DNA of 64,000 nucleotides. Origin: Acetobacteraceae bacterium (GTDB lineage Bacteria > Pseudomonadota > Alphaproteobacteria > Acetobacterales > Acetobacteraceae). A model generated the notes under the pieces. The model was given only the letters and a program-made list of their open reading frames with translations, was not told the origin of the DNA and made no database searches. Below, piece by piece: positions 25,520 to 34,313 of the stretch; position 1 is the first letter of the stretch, and every line of letters begins with the position of its first letter. The stretch covers positions 1 to 64,000 of the forward strand of contig JAMXLO010000081.1 in the NCBI GenBank assembly GCA_024280945.1. Reading direction: 5' to 3'. The translations under genes and the position numbers were made by a program.

Positions 25520-26503
25520 ATGAAAGCGGTGGTTTGCGAGGCATTTGGCGGCCCCGAGGTGCTGGCGTATCGCGATGTGCCCGATCCGCCGCCACCTGGG
25601 CCGGGCGAGATCCAGGTGCGCATCGAAGCGCGCGGCGTGCAATATGTGGACGTGCTGATGCTGGCGGGCAAATACCAGTTCCGCCCCGAACCGCCGTTCA
25701 TTCCGGGCGGTGAGGCCGCGGGCAGTGTGGTGGCAGTCGGGCCGGACGTTACGCAATTCCACGTCGGCGATCGGGTGATGAGTCGCCATACGTTGGGGGC
25801 GTGTGCCGAGTTGGGCAACGCGAAGGCAACGTTGTGCGATCATGTGCCTGCGGGCATGAGCATTGAAGCAGCCGGCGTCTTTCGCGGCGCCTATACCACT
25901 GCCTATCATGCGCTGCTGCAGCGTGGCCGCATGAAAGCTGGTGAGTGGGTGCTGGTGCACGGCGCAGCCGGAGGCATCGGCATCGCCGCGATCCAGGTCG
26001 CGAAGCTGTTCGACGCCAAGGTGATCGCGACAGCAAGCGCCGAGGAGAAGCGTCGCGCCTGCTTGGACGAGGGTGCCGACCACGCAATCGACTATCAACA
26101 TGGCTTCCTCGACCAGGTGAAGCAGCTCACGGACGGCCGTGGCGTTGATATCGTCTACGACCCAATCGGCGCTCAGGTCACCGACGAATCGCTGCGTTGT
26201 CTATCTTGGTGTGGCCGCCTGCTGATTTTGGGCTTTCTCGGCGGCGGCCCCACCAACATTCGCAGCAACTACCTGCTGATCAAGGGTATCGATGCGATCG
26301 GCGTGCGGATCGGTGGATTGAATGAGGCGGACCCGGCGCTTGCCGCAGCCAACATGAAGGAGCTGGCGCAGCTGGCGGCGAAGGGCAGGCTGAGACCGCG
26401 AATTTCGCACCGCTTTCCCCTGGCCAAAGCGGCCGAGGCGCTGCGAGCGGTGATTGACCGTCAGGTGGTCGGAAAGGCGGTGCTGGTGACGCAGACTGAT
26501 TGA
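25520..26503 (+). CDS. NADPH:quinone oxidoreductase / zinc-less medium-chain dehydrogenase
   Basis: A 327-residue quinone-oxidoreductase-like MDR protein. It begins MKAVVCEAFGGPEVL, carries VLVHGAAGGIGIAAIQVAKLFDAKVIATAS as NADPH site and the substrate-cap loop FIPGGEAAGSVVAVG, and lacks structural zinc cysteines. ATG at 25520 has AGGAG seven bases upstream, so it is chosen over GTG at 25514. It follows nnrS by 33 bases and may be co-transcribed. Enoyl-CoA or quinone reduction are both possible. Confidence 0.88.
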   Translation: MKAVVCEAFGGPEVLAYRDVPDPPPPGPGEIQVRIEARGVQYVDVLMLAGKYQFRPEPPFIPGGEAAGSVVAVGPDVTQFHVGDRVMSRHTLGACAELGNAKATLCDHVPAGMSIEAAGVFRGAYTTAYHALLQRGRMKAGEWVLVHGAAGGIGIAAIQVAKLFDAKVIATASAEEKRRACLDEGADHAIDYQHGFLDQVKQLTDGRGVDIVYDPIGAQVTDESLRCLSWCGRLLILGFLGGGPTNIRSNYLLIKGIDAIGVRIGGLNEADPALAAANMKELAQLAAKGRLRPRISHRFPLAKAAEALRAVIDRQVVGKAVLVTQTD

Positions 26504-26741
26504 CCGGCGGTATTGATTTGTTTCCCGACAAAGTGAAGCCTATGATCTAAGTTCGTGCTTGCATCCAGCCTCTTGTAGGCAAGAGTGCCGTGGCCTAGGG
26601 CCAGGGTTCGGAAAGGCATCATGGGGGTGGCGAGACGGAAGTGATCGTTTGTGCTCCGGAGCGTTCGCCGGGTCGCGCTCCCGAGTCTCGCGAGGCGGAT
26701 GGCTGTCGAGGGCAGCGCTTGAGGTGGTCGGGTGACAGCTG

Positions 26742-28913
26742 ATGGAGAGAGGGTTCTTCCTCTATCGGTGGTTCAAGAACGTTTCGATCTCCCGCAAGCT
26801 GTACTTTACCGTCGGGACGATGGCACTCCTGATAGGAGTGGAGCTGTTTGTCCTGTTCTTCTCCCTGAACACGCTTTCCTCCCTGCGCGCTTATGTTGGC
26901 GGCGAGGGCCTCTGGTCCAAGGCACAAAAGGATGCCGTGTTCCACCTGTATCGGTATGGCGTCTCGCGTACTGAAAGGGACTATCAACTCTTCGAGCAAT
27001 TCATGCGGGTTCCGATGGGCGATGCCAAGGCGCGCCACGAATTGCTGAAGCCCGATCGAGATATGCATACTGCGCGCGAAGGCTTCATTGAGGGACGCAA
27101 CCACCCCGATGATATTGCCGGAATGATCAGCCTCTTTGTCGATTTCAGCGAAGTTTCTTACATAAAGAAGGCCATCAGTATCTGGGGTGATGCGCAATCC
27201 CTTGCTGTGCAGTTGCTGCCGATCGCCCAAACTCTGCACGGAGAGATAGCATCTCCGGATCCATCTCAGTCTACGATTGATAAGTTACTTGGCTCTATCT
27301 ACGAAATTAATGAGCAGCTGACATCCTACGAAGACGACTTCTCGTTCACGCTCGGCGAAGCCTCTCGGTGGCTGGAGCGAGTGGTACTCAAATTACTGTT
27401 CGCGACCGCGCTCACCGTCGAAGCCACGGGATTGTTCTTGGCCATATCCGTGAGCAGAGGGATACACAAGGGGCTCAAGAACGTCATCGATGCTGCAAAC
27501 TCTTTTTCCGCTGGTTATCTGAGCGCTCGTGCCAGGGTATTGTCGGGCGACGAGATTGGGGTGGTTGCCAACTCATTCAATGAAATGGCCGGCCATCTGC
27601 AGACTCAGGTGAAAGAGCTGGCGCAGCTCAATGAGAACTTTCGGCTCGAGATCGCCAAGCGGGAGCGTGCAGAAACCGCGGTACGACAAGCCTATGTTCG
27701 GTTGGAGACGGCGCACCAGGAATTGCAGCAACAGACGGCGGATCGTCTCCATGCCGAGGAAATGCTGCGTCAATCTGAGAAGATGCGAGCCCTGGGTCAG
27801 CTGACCGGTGGCATAGCCCACGATTTCAACAATCTGCTTGGCGTTATCATCGGCAGCGTTGAGGTACTGATAGATATTCTAGAGGGCATGCCAGAGCAGA
27901 CCGAACTTGCAAACGAGATACTCAAGAGTGCTCTGAACGGGTCGCGGCTGACGCGTCGTCTCTTGGCTGTCGGTCGCAATCAGCCGCTCAACCCGCAACG
28001 AGTCGACCTGAGCATGCTGCTCAGCGGCGAGATAGAGATGCTCCGCCGGACGCTTGGCGAGTCGGTCAATATCGAGGCAGTCAGCGCGCCGGATCTATGG
28101 TTCACCAGCGCCGATCCGTCGCAGATCGGGGACGCTCTGCTAAATCTGGCACTCAATGCCCGTGACGCTATGCCGCACGGCGGGACACTTCGTATCGAAG
28201 CCGCCAACCTGCATCTGGATGCGCGAGGCGCTGCTGCGTACAGCGAGGTGGGTGAAGGCGACTATGTCGTACTGACCGTGACGGATACCGGAACAGGCAT
28301 GCCCGCATCGGTTGTGCAGCGAGCTATCGAGCCGTTCTTTACCACGAAGCCACCGTCTGCAGGATCAGGACTGGGCCTCAGCATGGCATATGGTTTTGCC
28401 AAGCAATCTGGTGGGCACCTGGACATCGAAAGTTCCGTCGGAGTGGGCACCAAGGTCAGCCTCTACCTGCCGCGCGCGCACGAGCAAACCGAACGGCCGA
28501 TCGAACAGGTAACAGAGCCAGCAATCGAGCCTGGCGAGCCGACCGGCACCGAAACGGTGCTCCTGGTCGACGATAACCAGTCTCTGATGGCTATCACTGC
28601 GCGCAACCTGAGAGCATTGGGCTACAAGGTGGTTCCAGCGAAGGATGCAAAGTCGGCGCTGGAACTTTTGGCATTTGGTGCGGCCATCGATCTGTTGTTC
28701 ACCGACGTCGTCATGCCCGGACAGATGAGCGGTCCCGAACTTGCCCAGGCGGCACGTCAGTTGCGGCCAAGCCTGCGAGTTCTCTTTACGACGGGCTATG
28801 CGGAGACGTCGATTGACGATTCAGATGGGAAGATTCTCCGCAAGCCATATGGCAGGCGCGGTCTGGCCGCGGCCGTGCGTAGCGTGCTCGATGGCCAGAC
28901 AGCGCGCACGTGA
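26742..28913 (+). CDS. Hybrid sensor histidine kinase with C-terminal receiver domain
   Basis: A 723-residue membrane kinase. Helix 1 lies at residues 23-42, an extracytoplasmic sensor region at about 43-210 without recognised fold, helix 2 at about 214-236, then a HAMP region, a coiled coil (295-345), the phosphoaccepting His360 in GGIAHDFNNLL, the ATPase boxes (Asn472 in LNARDAM, DTGTGM, PFFTTK, GSGLGLS) and a receiver domain with Asp655 in LLFTDVVMPG. There is no attached output domain and no response-regulator gene nearby. The first part (26750-27450) has lower GC than the neighbours. ATG at 26742 lacks a strong ribosome site. Confidence 0.9.
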   Translation: MERGFFLYRWFKNVSISRKLYFTVGTMALLIGVELFVLFFSLNTLSSLRAYVGGEGLWSKAQKDAVFHLYRYGVSRTERDYQLFEQFMRVPMGDAKARHELLKPDRDMHTAREGFIEGRNHPDDIAGMISLFVDFSEVSYIKKAISIWGDAQSLAVQLLPIAQTLHGEIASPDPSQSTIDKLLGSIYEINEQLTSYEDDFSFTLGEASRWLERVVLKLLFATALTVEATGLFLAISVSRGIHKGLKNVIDAANSFSAGYLSARARVLSGDEIGVVANSFNEMAGHLQTQVKELAQLNENFRLEIAKRERAETAVRQAYVRLETAHQELQQQTADRLHAEEMLRQSEKMRALGQLTGGIAHDFNNLLGVIIGSVEVLIDILEGMPEQTELANEILKSALNGSRLTRRLLAVGRNQPLNPQRVDLSMLLSGEIEMLRRTLGESVNIEAVSAPDLWFTSADPSQIGDALLNLALNARDAMPHGGTLRIEAANLHLDARGAAAYSEVGEGDYVVLTVTDTGTGMPASVVQRAIEPFFTTKPPSAGSGLGLSMAYGFAKQSGGHLDIESSVGVGTKVSLYLPRAHEQTERPIEQVTEPAIEPGEPTGTETVLLVDDNQSLMAITARNLRALGYKVVPAKDAKSALELLAFGAAIDLLFTDVVMPGQMSGPELAQAARQLRPSLRVLFTTGYAETSIDDSDGKILRKPYGRRGLAAAVRSVLDGQTART

Positions 28914-29012
28914 GTCTTGGCTCAACCCCAGGGCAGTGCCATGTGCTGCGTTGCCAGAGGAACAGAAACCGCTCTAGCCTGGGTGTTCTCGAGCAGATCC
29001 GAGGAAACGTTC

Positions 29013-29423
29013 ATGCCAGAGCCAGGCCGCGCCCTGCCGCAACCTACGCCGGAAACCCAACACTTCTGGGACGGCACGAAGGCCGGCGAACTGCGCCTGC
29101 AGCGCTGTGACGATTGCCGTCATGTTTACTTCCCGCCGCGACCGTTCTGCCCGAAATGCGGCACGCGCAAGGTCAGTGTGTTCGCCGCGTCCGGCAAGGC
29201 GATCCTGGACAGCTATGTCATCCATCACCGGAAGGTGCCCGGTTTCGAGCCGCCTTACGCCATCGCCGTGGTGAAGCTCGACGAGGGCCCTCGCATGATG
29301 ACCAATATCGTCGAGTGTCCGCAGACGCCGGAGGCGTTGCAACTCGACATGCCGCTTGAAGTGGTGTTCGCGCAGCAGAACGACGCGATCACCCTGCCCT
29401 TCTTCCGTCCGACGAGAGGCTGA
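29013..29423 (+). CDS. Zn-ribbon OB-fold protein (DUF35 type, thiolase partner)
   Basis: A 136-residue protein with an N-terminal rubredoxin-like zinc ribbon (CDDCRHVYFPPRPFCPKCG, two Cys-x2-Cys pairs) and an OB-fold C-terminal half (SYVIHHRKVPGFEPPYAIAVVKLDEG). In archaea and bacteria such proteins bind beside thiolase-like enzymes and help channel acyl-CoA. ATG at 29013 has GAGG eight bases upstream. The thiolase gene follows after four bases, matching the known pairing. The frame is open upstream to 28917 without homology. Confidence 0.9.
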   Translation: MPEPGRALPQPTPETQHFWDGTKAGELRLQRCDDCRHVYFPPRPFCPKCGTRKVSVFAASGKAILDSYVIHHRKVPGFEPPYAIAVVKLDEGPRMMTNIVECPQTPEALQLDMPLEVVFAQQNDAITLPFFRPTRG

Positions 29424-29427
29424 CCTC

Positions 29428-30570
29428 ATGCCACACAACACTGTTGCCGTCGTCGGCGCGGCGGAGACCACGAAACTCGGCGTCATCCCCGACATGTCGC
29501 AGATCCAGTTGCACGCCGATGCGGCGCTGAATGCGATGGCGGATTGTGGACTGAAGCCAAAGGACATTGACGGCGTCGCGACCGCCGGCGAAACCCCGGT
29601 ACAGATTGCACACTATCTGGGTATCACGCCCACCTGGGTCGACGGCACAGCGGTTGGCGGTTGCTCGTTCATGATACACGTGCGGCATGCCGCCGCGGCG
29701 ATCGAGGCAGGGCTCGCGAAGACTATCCTGGTGACGCATGGCGAGAGTGGGCGTTCCCGCGTCGGCAATCCGCCGCGCAGCGTGCCGCCGTCGAGCCTCA
29801 ACGGCCAGTTCGAGCAGCCGTTCGGTCCGATGGGGCCGCCTTCGCTGTTCCCGATCCCCGTGCTGCGCTACATGAAGACCTATGGTGTGACGCACGAGCA
29901 GATCGCCATGGTTTCGGTGGTGCAGCGCGAATGGGCAGCGAAGAACCCGCGCGCGACGTTCCGCGATCCGATCACCGTCGAGGACGTACTGAACTCGCGG
30001 ATGATCGCCTATCCGTTCCGCCTGCTGCAGTGCTGTCTGGTCACTGACGGCGGCGGTGCGCTGATCCTCACATCGGCCGAGCGCGCCAAGGATTTTCCCA
30101 CCAAGCCGGTTTACATCCTCGGCACTGGCGAAAGCGTCGAAACACCGATGGTGAGCCAGATGGAAAGTTTCACCAGCTCGCGCGCCTTCAGTGTCGCCGG
30201 CCCGACCGCATTCCGCGAGGCCGGCATCAAACACAGCGACGTCGACCATCTGATGATCTACGACGCGTTTGCCCACCTGCCGCTGTTCGGGCTGGAAGAT
30301 CTTGGCTTTGTGCCGCGTGGCGAGGCGGGGCGATTCATCGCCGAGCGTAACACGGCACCTGGGAGCAAGCTGCCGCTGAATACCAATGGCGGCGGCCTTT
30401 CGTATATGCACTCGGGCATGTACGGCATGTATGCGCTGCAGGAGAGCGTTCGGCAGATGCGCGGCACGGCGCCTGCGCAGATACCAGCGGCGAAGGTCTC
30501 CGTGTGCCACGGTGTCGGTGGCATGTTCGCCGCGTCGGGCACGATCATCTTCAGCAATCAGAAGCCATAG
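29428..30570 (+). CDS. Thiolase-family protein (acetyl-CoA acetyltransferase-like)
   Basis: A 380-residue thiolase-fold enzyme in the lipid-transfer/SCP-x-like branch that goes with DUF35 partners. It starts MPHNTVAVVGAAETTKLG, has AVGGCSFMIHVRHAAAAIEAG where the classical nucleophilic Cys region lies (Cys in GGCSF), and ends NTNGGGLSYMHSGMYG and CHGVGGMFAASGTIIF, the expected His and Cys loops. Probably cleaves a beta-keto- or aldol-type acyl-CoA. Start follows the DUF35 stop. It is first of a set with the CoA transferase and dehydrogenase downstream. Confidence 0.88.
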   Translation: MPHNTVAVVGAAETTKLGVIPDMSQIQLHADAALNAMADCGLKPKDIDGVATAGETPVQIAHYLGITPTWVDGTAVGGCSFMIHVRHAAAAIEAGLAKTILVTHGESGRSRVGNPPRSVPPSSLNGQFEQPFGPMGPPSLFPIPVLRYMKTYGVTHEQIAMVSVVQREWAAKNPRATFRDPITVEDVLNSRMIAYPFRLLQCCLVTDGGGALILTSAERAKDFPTKPVYILGTGESVETPMVSQMESFTSSRAFSVAGPTAFREAGIKHSDVDHLMIYDAFAHLPLFGLEDLGFVPRGEAGRFIAERNTAPGSKLPLNTNGGGLSYMHSGMYGMYALQESVRQMRGTAPAQIPAAKVSVCHGVGGMFAASGTIIFSNQKP

Positions 30571-30588
30571 GCAAAGCCAGGAAAGGAA

Positions 30589-30680
30589 CTCCCCCTCCCC
30601 TTGCGGGAGGGGGTTGGGGGAGGGTGCCGTGGGGCCGCAATTACCCTCCCCCCAACCCCCTCCCGCAAGGGGAGGGGGAG
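30589..30680. repeat. Long G/C-rich inverted repeat (REP-like hairpin)
   Basis: The left arm (30589-30625, CTCCCCCTCCCCTTGCGGGA and on) and the right arm (30643-30680) are reverse complements over 37 of 38 positions, with one extra C and a 17-base centre. A stable hairpin of this kind sits between the thiolase and CoA-transferase genes. Similar purine/pyrimidine-rich intergenic hairpins recur in many proteobacterial genomes. The end of the right arm, GGGGAGGGGGAG, lies just before the next start codon and could serve as its ribosome site. Confidence 0.9.
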
Positions 30681-30691
30681 TCGATCAGCGG

Positions 30692-31885
30692 ATGTCCGAC
30701 CACCTGTTTTCCGGCCTCAAGGTCATCGACTGCGCCAGCTGGATCGCCGGACCAGCCGCGGCGACGATCATGTCCGACTTCGGCGCCGATGTGATCAAGA
30801 TCGAACCACCGGGCGTCGGCGATCCCTGGCGTGGCCGCAGCGCAAGCGGCGCGAACAATGACTACTATTGGCAACTGACCTCGCGCAACAAACGCAGCCT
30901 GGCGATCGACCTGAAGCACAAGGCGGGCCGTGACGTGCTGTACCGGTTGGTTGCCAGAGCCGATGTGTTCGTCACCAACTTTCCTTTGCCCGTCCGCGAC
31001 CGGCTGAAACTGGCGCCCGACCATCTGCTGCCGCTGAACCCGCGGCTGATCTACGCCTCGTTCACCGCCTATGGCGAGGCAGGCGAGGAAGCGGCCAAGA
31101 CCGGCTTCGATTCAACGGCGTACTGGGCACGCACCGGCCTGATGGATGCCGTCAGGGCGGATGTGGATACACCGCCAGCGCGCTCGGCGCCCGGCATGGG
31201 CGACCATCCCAGCGCTACCGGCCTCTACGCCGCGATCGTCACCGCTCTGTATCGCCGCGAGAAAACCGGGTGTGGCGGCGTGGTGCGGTCGTCGCTGCTA
31301 CAGAACGGCACCTGGGCCAACGGCTGCTTCATCCAGACGCGCCTGTTCGGCGAGCCCGTGCCACATCGTCCGACACGCGAGCAGGCTCCGAACGCGCTCG
31401 CCAACCACTATCGCTGTCGCGACGGCCGCTGGTTCATCATGGCACTGTTCAACGAGGACCGGCAGCTTAAGCCGCTGCTGAATGCGATCGGTCTCGAGGA
31501 TCTGACGCATGACAAGCGGTTCGCCACAAAGGAGGCACGCAAGCAGCATGCCGCAGCGCTGGTCGCCGAGTTGGACGTGGTGTTCGCCACGCGTGACATG
31601 GCGGAGTGGCGTAAGATTCTCGACGGCGTCGGCGTAACGTTCGGCGTGGTGGCACGGATTGACGACACCGCGGATGACGCGCAGATGCAGGCGGTCGGCG
31701 CGCTGGTCCCGTTCGATGACAGCCCGACACTGACGGTATCGAGTCCTTTCCACATCGATGGTGAGGCGAAGGTGGTGCCACGTCGTGCTCCGGAGGTCGG
31801 GCAGCACAGCGAGGCTGTGCTGCGCGAGGCGGGCTACTCGGCGGACGAGATCGGTCGGCTACGCTCGCAGGGCGTGCTAGCATAA
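30692..31885 (+). CDS. CaiB/BaiF family CoA transferase (class III)
   Basis: A 397-residue formyl-CoA transferase-like enzyme that moves CoA between acids. Motifs: LKVIDCASWIAGPAAATIMSDFGADVIKIEPP at the N-terminus, SFTAYGEAG, and the loop GFDSTAYWARTGLM with the predicted catalytic Asp. ATG at 30692 lies 12 bases after the inverted repeat; the open frame upstream crosses that repeat and is not used. With the thiolase and NAD-dehydrogenase it suggests one pathway of acyl-CoA breakdown. Confidence 0.9.
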   Translation: MSDHLFSGLKVIDCASWIAGPAAATIMSDFGADVIKIEPPGVGDPWRGRSASGANNDYYWQLTSRNKRSLAIDLKHKAGRDVLYRLVARADVFVTNFPLPVRDRLKLAPDHLLPLNPRLIYASFTAYGEAGEEAAKTGFDSTAYWARTGLMDAVRADVDTPPARSAPGMGDHPSATGLYAAIVTALYRREKTGCGGVVRSSLLQNGTWANGCFIQTRLFGEPVPHRPTREQAPNALANHYRCRDGRWFIMALFNEDRQLKPLLNAIGLEDLTHDKRFATKEARKQHAAALVAELDVVFATRDMAEWRKILDGVGVTFGVVARIDDTADDAQMQAVGALVPFDDSPTLTVSSPFHIDGEAKVVPRRAPEVGQHSEAVLREAGYSADEIGRLRSQGVLA

Positions 31886-31900
31886 GCAAGGAGACAAGCG

Positions 31901-32743
31901 ATGCAACCTGTTGTCGCAGTAATCGCACCGGGCATGATGGGCAGCGCGGTGGGCGCGCGGCTGGTGGAGAATGGCATCGAAGTCCGCACGTTGCTCGCCG
32001 GCCGCAGCGAGGCCACGCTTGTACGCGCCAAGGCCGCCGGAATGGTCGATGCGTCGGATCAGCAGATCGTCGCGTCGGACATCATTCTGTCGATCCTGCC
32101 GCCAGGTGATGCGCTCGGCCTGGCGGAGCGACTGGCGCCCGCACTACGGGCCGCGACGAAGAAGCCGATCTATGTCGATTGCAACGCGCTTGATCCGGCG
32201 ACAGTGGTACGGATCGGTCGGGTGGTGCAGGAGACCGGTGCCACCTTCGTCGACGGTGGCATCATCGGCGGCCCACCAAAGCCTGGCTACAGCCCGAAGA
32301 TTTACTTGTCTGGTGAAGCCGCGCCGCGCGTGGCAGAGCTGACAAAGTTTGGTCTGCAGATGCCGATCCAGCCGGGACCCATTGGCGCCGCATCGGCGAT
32401 GAAGATGTCCTATGCGGGTATCACCAAGGGCTTCACCGCACTGGGTGCGGCGATGATGCTGGCTGCATCGCGCGCCGGCACGGCAGAGGACCTGAAGGCC
32501 GAGTTGTCATCTAGTCAGCCCGCGCTGTTCGGCTGGCTCACCCGCCAGGTGCCGGGCATGTACTCTAAGGCCTATCGCTGGGTGGCGGAGATGGAGGAGA
32601 TCGCCCAGTTCGTCGGCGAAGATCCCGCAGCTCGCAGCTTCTACGAAGGCGCGGCACGGCTATATGAACGCTTAGCCGCGGACTTCGACGGCGAACGCAA
32701 GGAGATCGCCGCGCTCGAGGCGTTCTGCAAGCCGAAGGGCTGA
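31901..32743 (+). CDS. NAD(P)-dependent dehydrogenase, 6-phosphogluconate/hydroxyisobutyrate-like (DUF1932)
   Basis: A 280-residue oxidoreductase. The Rossmann start is VVAVIAPGMMGSAVGARLVENG, the strand ILSILPPGDA follows and VDGGIIGGPP with KMSYAGITKGFTALGAA closes the active-site region, where the Lys of the family is expected. The C-terminal helical domain (DUF1932 type) dimerises. An AAGGAG site precedes ATG at 31901, 15 bases after the CoA transferase. Acts probably on a beta-hydroxyacid, given the neighbours. Confidence 0.86.
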   Translation: MQPVVAVIAPGMMGSAVGARLVENGIEVRTLLAGRSEATLVRAKAAGMVDASDQQIVASDIILSILPPGDALGLAERLAPALRAATKKPIYVDCNALDPATVVRIGRVVQETGATFVDGGIIGGPPKPGYSPKIYLSGEAAPRVAELTKFGLQMPIQPGPIGAASAMKMSYAGITKGFTALGAAMMLAASRAGTAEDLKAELSSSQPALFGWLTRQVPGMYSKAYRWVAEMEEIAQFVGEDPAARSFYEGAARLYERLAADFDGERKEIAALEAFCKPKG

Positions 32744-32784
32744 TTGCGGCGGTAAACCCTCGCGACAGTCTTGCGTCAGCCATT

Positions 32785-33027
32785 TCAGCCCGCCTTTCGC
32801 AGACCTTCGATCATGTGCTGATATTTCTCGGGCAACAACCAGGGCGGACGAGTGGACACACAGCGCCTGAAGGCCTCAGGCCAAACCTTCATCGCCGCCT
32901 GCAGTGCTTCGCGTGCTTCAGCGAGCTTTCCAAGTTGGCCCAGTGGCGCCGCTAGCCACCGATAGGCTCGCGGATCATTGGAATAATGTTCAATCACCGC
33001 CTTCGCCGCGGCGGCCGCCCGGTAGCC
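32785..33027 (-). pseudogene. C-terminal remnant of a TPR-type (adenylate cyclase-like) protein
   Basis: About 80 codons read GYRAAAAAKAVIEHYSNDPR, a TPR unit (AYRWLAAPLGQLGKLAEARE) and end HMIEGLRKAG, which resembles the tetratricopeptide end of adenylate/guanylate cyclase-domain proteins common in alphaproteobacteria. The frame is closed upstream by TGA at 33025-33027, and no cyclase catalytic domain is present. The first possible start is GTG at 32997. It is best seen as a 5'-deleted remnant. Confidence 0.6.
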
Positions 33028-33245
33028 TCACGATCGGGTCGAATTCGCGATAACGTCCTGCCACAGGCCGTTGGTTGAGCGAACCGCCAATCTGAACTCC
33101 GTTGGCACGCCCGCAGGTGAGCCCGATGCCGGATTAACGTACCTTGCCTACTGTGCCACACTATCCGCGAAGACGAGCATGAAGCACGGTCATCATCAGG
33201 AATGGCGGTTCAGGCCGGACCGCCGCACTAGGGAGAAAACGTTCA

Positions 33246-34313
33246 GTGGCTACACAAAAAGTACTGATCATGGGCGCCTCCTACGGGTCGCTGCTGGCGA
33301 GCAAGCTGCTGTTCGCCGGTCATGAGGTGACGCTGATCTGCCTGCCTGCCGAGGTCGATGCGATCAACAGCGACGGCATCAGGGTGCGCATGCCGATCAG
33401 GGGGCGACCTGCGCCAGTCGAGATCGACTCTCGCACGCTGCCGGGGAAGGTGACCGCCGCCGCACCGGCCGGCATCAATCCATCCGACTATGATCTGGTG
33501 GCGCTGGCGATGCAGGAGCCGCAGTATCGCTCGCCCGGCGTGCGCGAACTGCTGGATGCGGTGGCCAAGTCACGCAAGCCGTGCATGTCGATCATGAACA
33601 TGCCACCACTGCCCTACCTGAAGCGCATCCCGGGGCTGAACACCGATCAGCTCCACCACTGCTTCACCGATGCCAGCGTGTGGGCCAACTTCGATCCCGG
33701 CTGCCTGACCTTGTGCAGTCCCGATCCGCAGGCGATCCGCATGCCGGACGACAAGATCAACGTGCTGACAGTGACGCTGCCGACCAACTTCAAGGCGGCG
33801 CGGTTCGATTCCGAGGCATCGACCAACATCATGCGGCAATTCCAGCGAGAGATCGAAGCGATCCGCTTCGATGCCGGCGATGCGCTGATCGACCTGCCGG
33901 TGAAGCTGAAGGTGCACGACTCGATCTTCGTGCCGCTGGCCAAGTGGGCAATGCTGTGCACCGGCAACTATCGCTGCGTCCACAAGGATCAGGCAGTATC
34001 GATCAAGGAGGCGGTGCACGCTGACCTCCAGGCGTCGCAGCGGGTTTATGACTGGGTGCGCGAGCTTTGCCTGCTGTTGGGTGCGCGGCCCGACGATCTG
34101 GTGCCGTTCGAGAAATATGCCGCGGCGGCGAATGGCCTCATCCGGCCGTCATCCGCGGCACGGGCGCTGTTCGCCGGCGCGCCGAACATCGAGCGGGTCG
34201 ATCGGCTGGTGCAGAGCATCGCGGCGCAGAAAGGCATGCGAAATGCCGTGCTGGACGAGACGGTTGCGCTGGTCGATGCGAGGTTGGAGCAGAATCGCAA
34301 AGCGGCAGCGTAG
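33246..34313 (+). CDS. Ketopantoate reductase-like NAD(P)-binding protein
   Basis: A 355-residue protein with an ApbA/PanE-like Rossmann N-terminus (VLIMGASYGSLLASKLLFAGHEVTLIC) and a helical C-terminal half with conserved KLKVHDSIFVPLAKWAMLC and NGLIRPSSAARALF. It is longer and more divergent than PanE; the family also includes opine dehydrogenase-like enzymes. GTG at 33246 is used, with GGGAG 13 bases before. It lies behind the acyl-CoA gene set but is separated from it by a gene remnant, so a shared pathway is uncertain. Confidence 0.75.
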   Translation: MATQKVLIMGASYGSLLASKLLFAGHEVTLICLPAEVDAINSDGIRVRMPIRGRPAPVEIDSRTLPGKVTAAAPAGINPSDYDLVALAMQEPQYRSPGVRELLDAVAKSRKPCMSIMNMPPLPYLKRIPGLNTDQLHHCFTDASVWANFDPGCLTLCSPDPQAIRMPDDKINVLTVTLPTNFKAARFDSEASTNIMRQFQREIEAIRFDAGDALIDLPVKLKVHDSIFVPLAKWAMLCTGNYRCVHKDQAVSIKEAVHADLQASQRVYDWVRELCLLLGARPDDLVPFEKYAAAANGLIRPSSAARALFAGAPNIERVDRLVQSIAAQKGMRNAVLDETVALVDARLEQNRKAAA

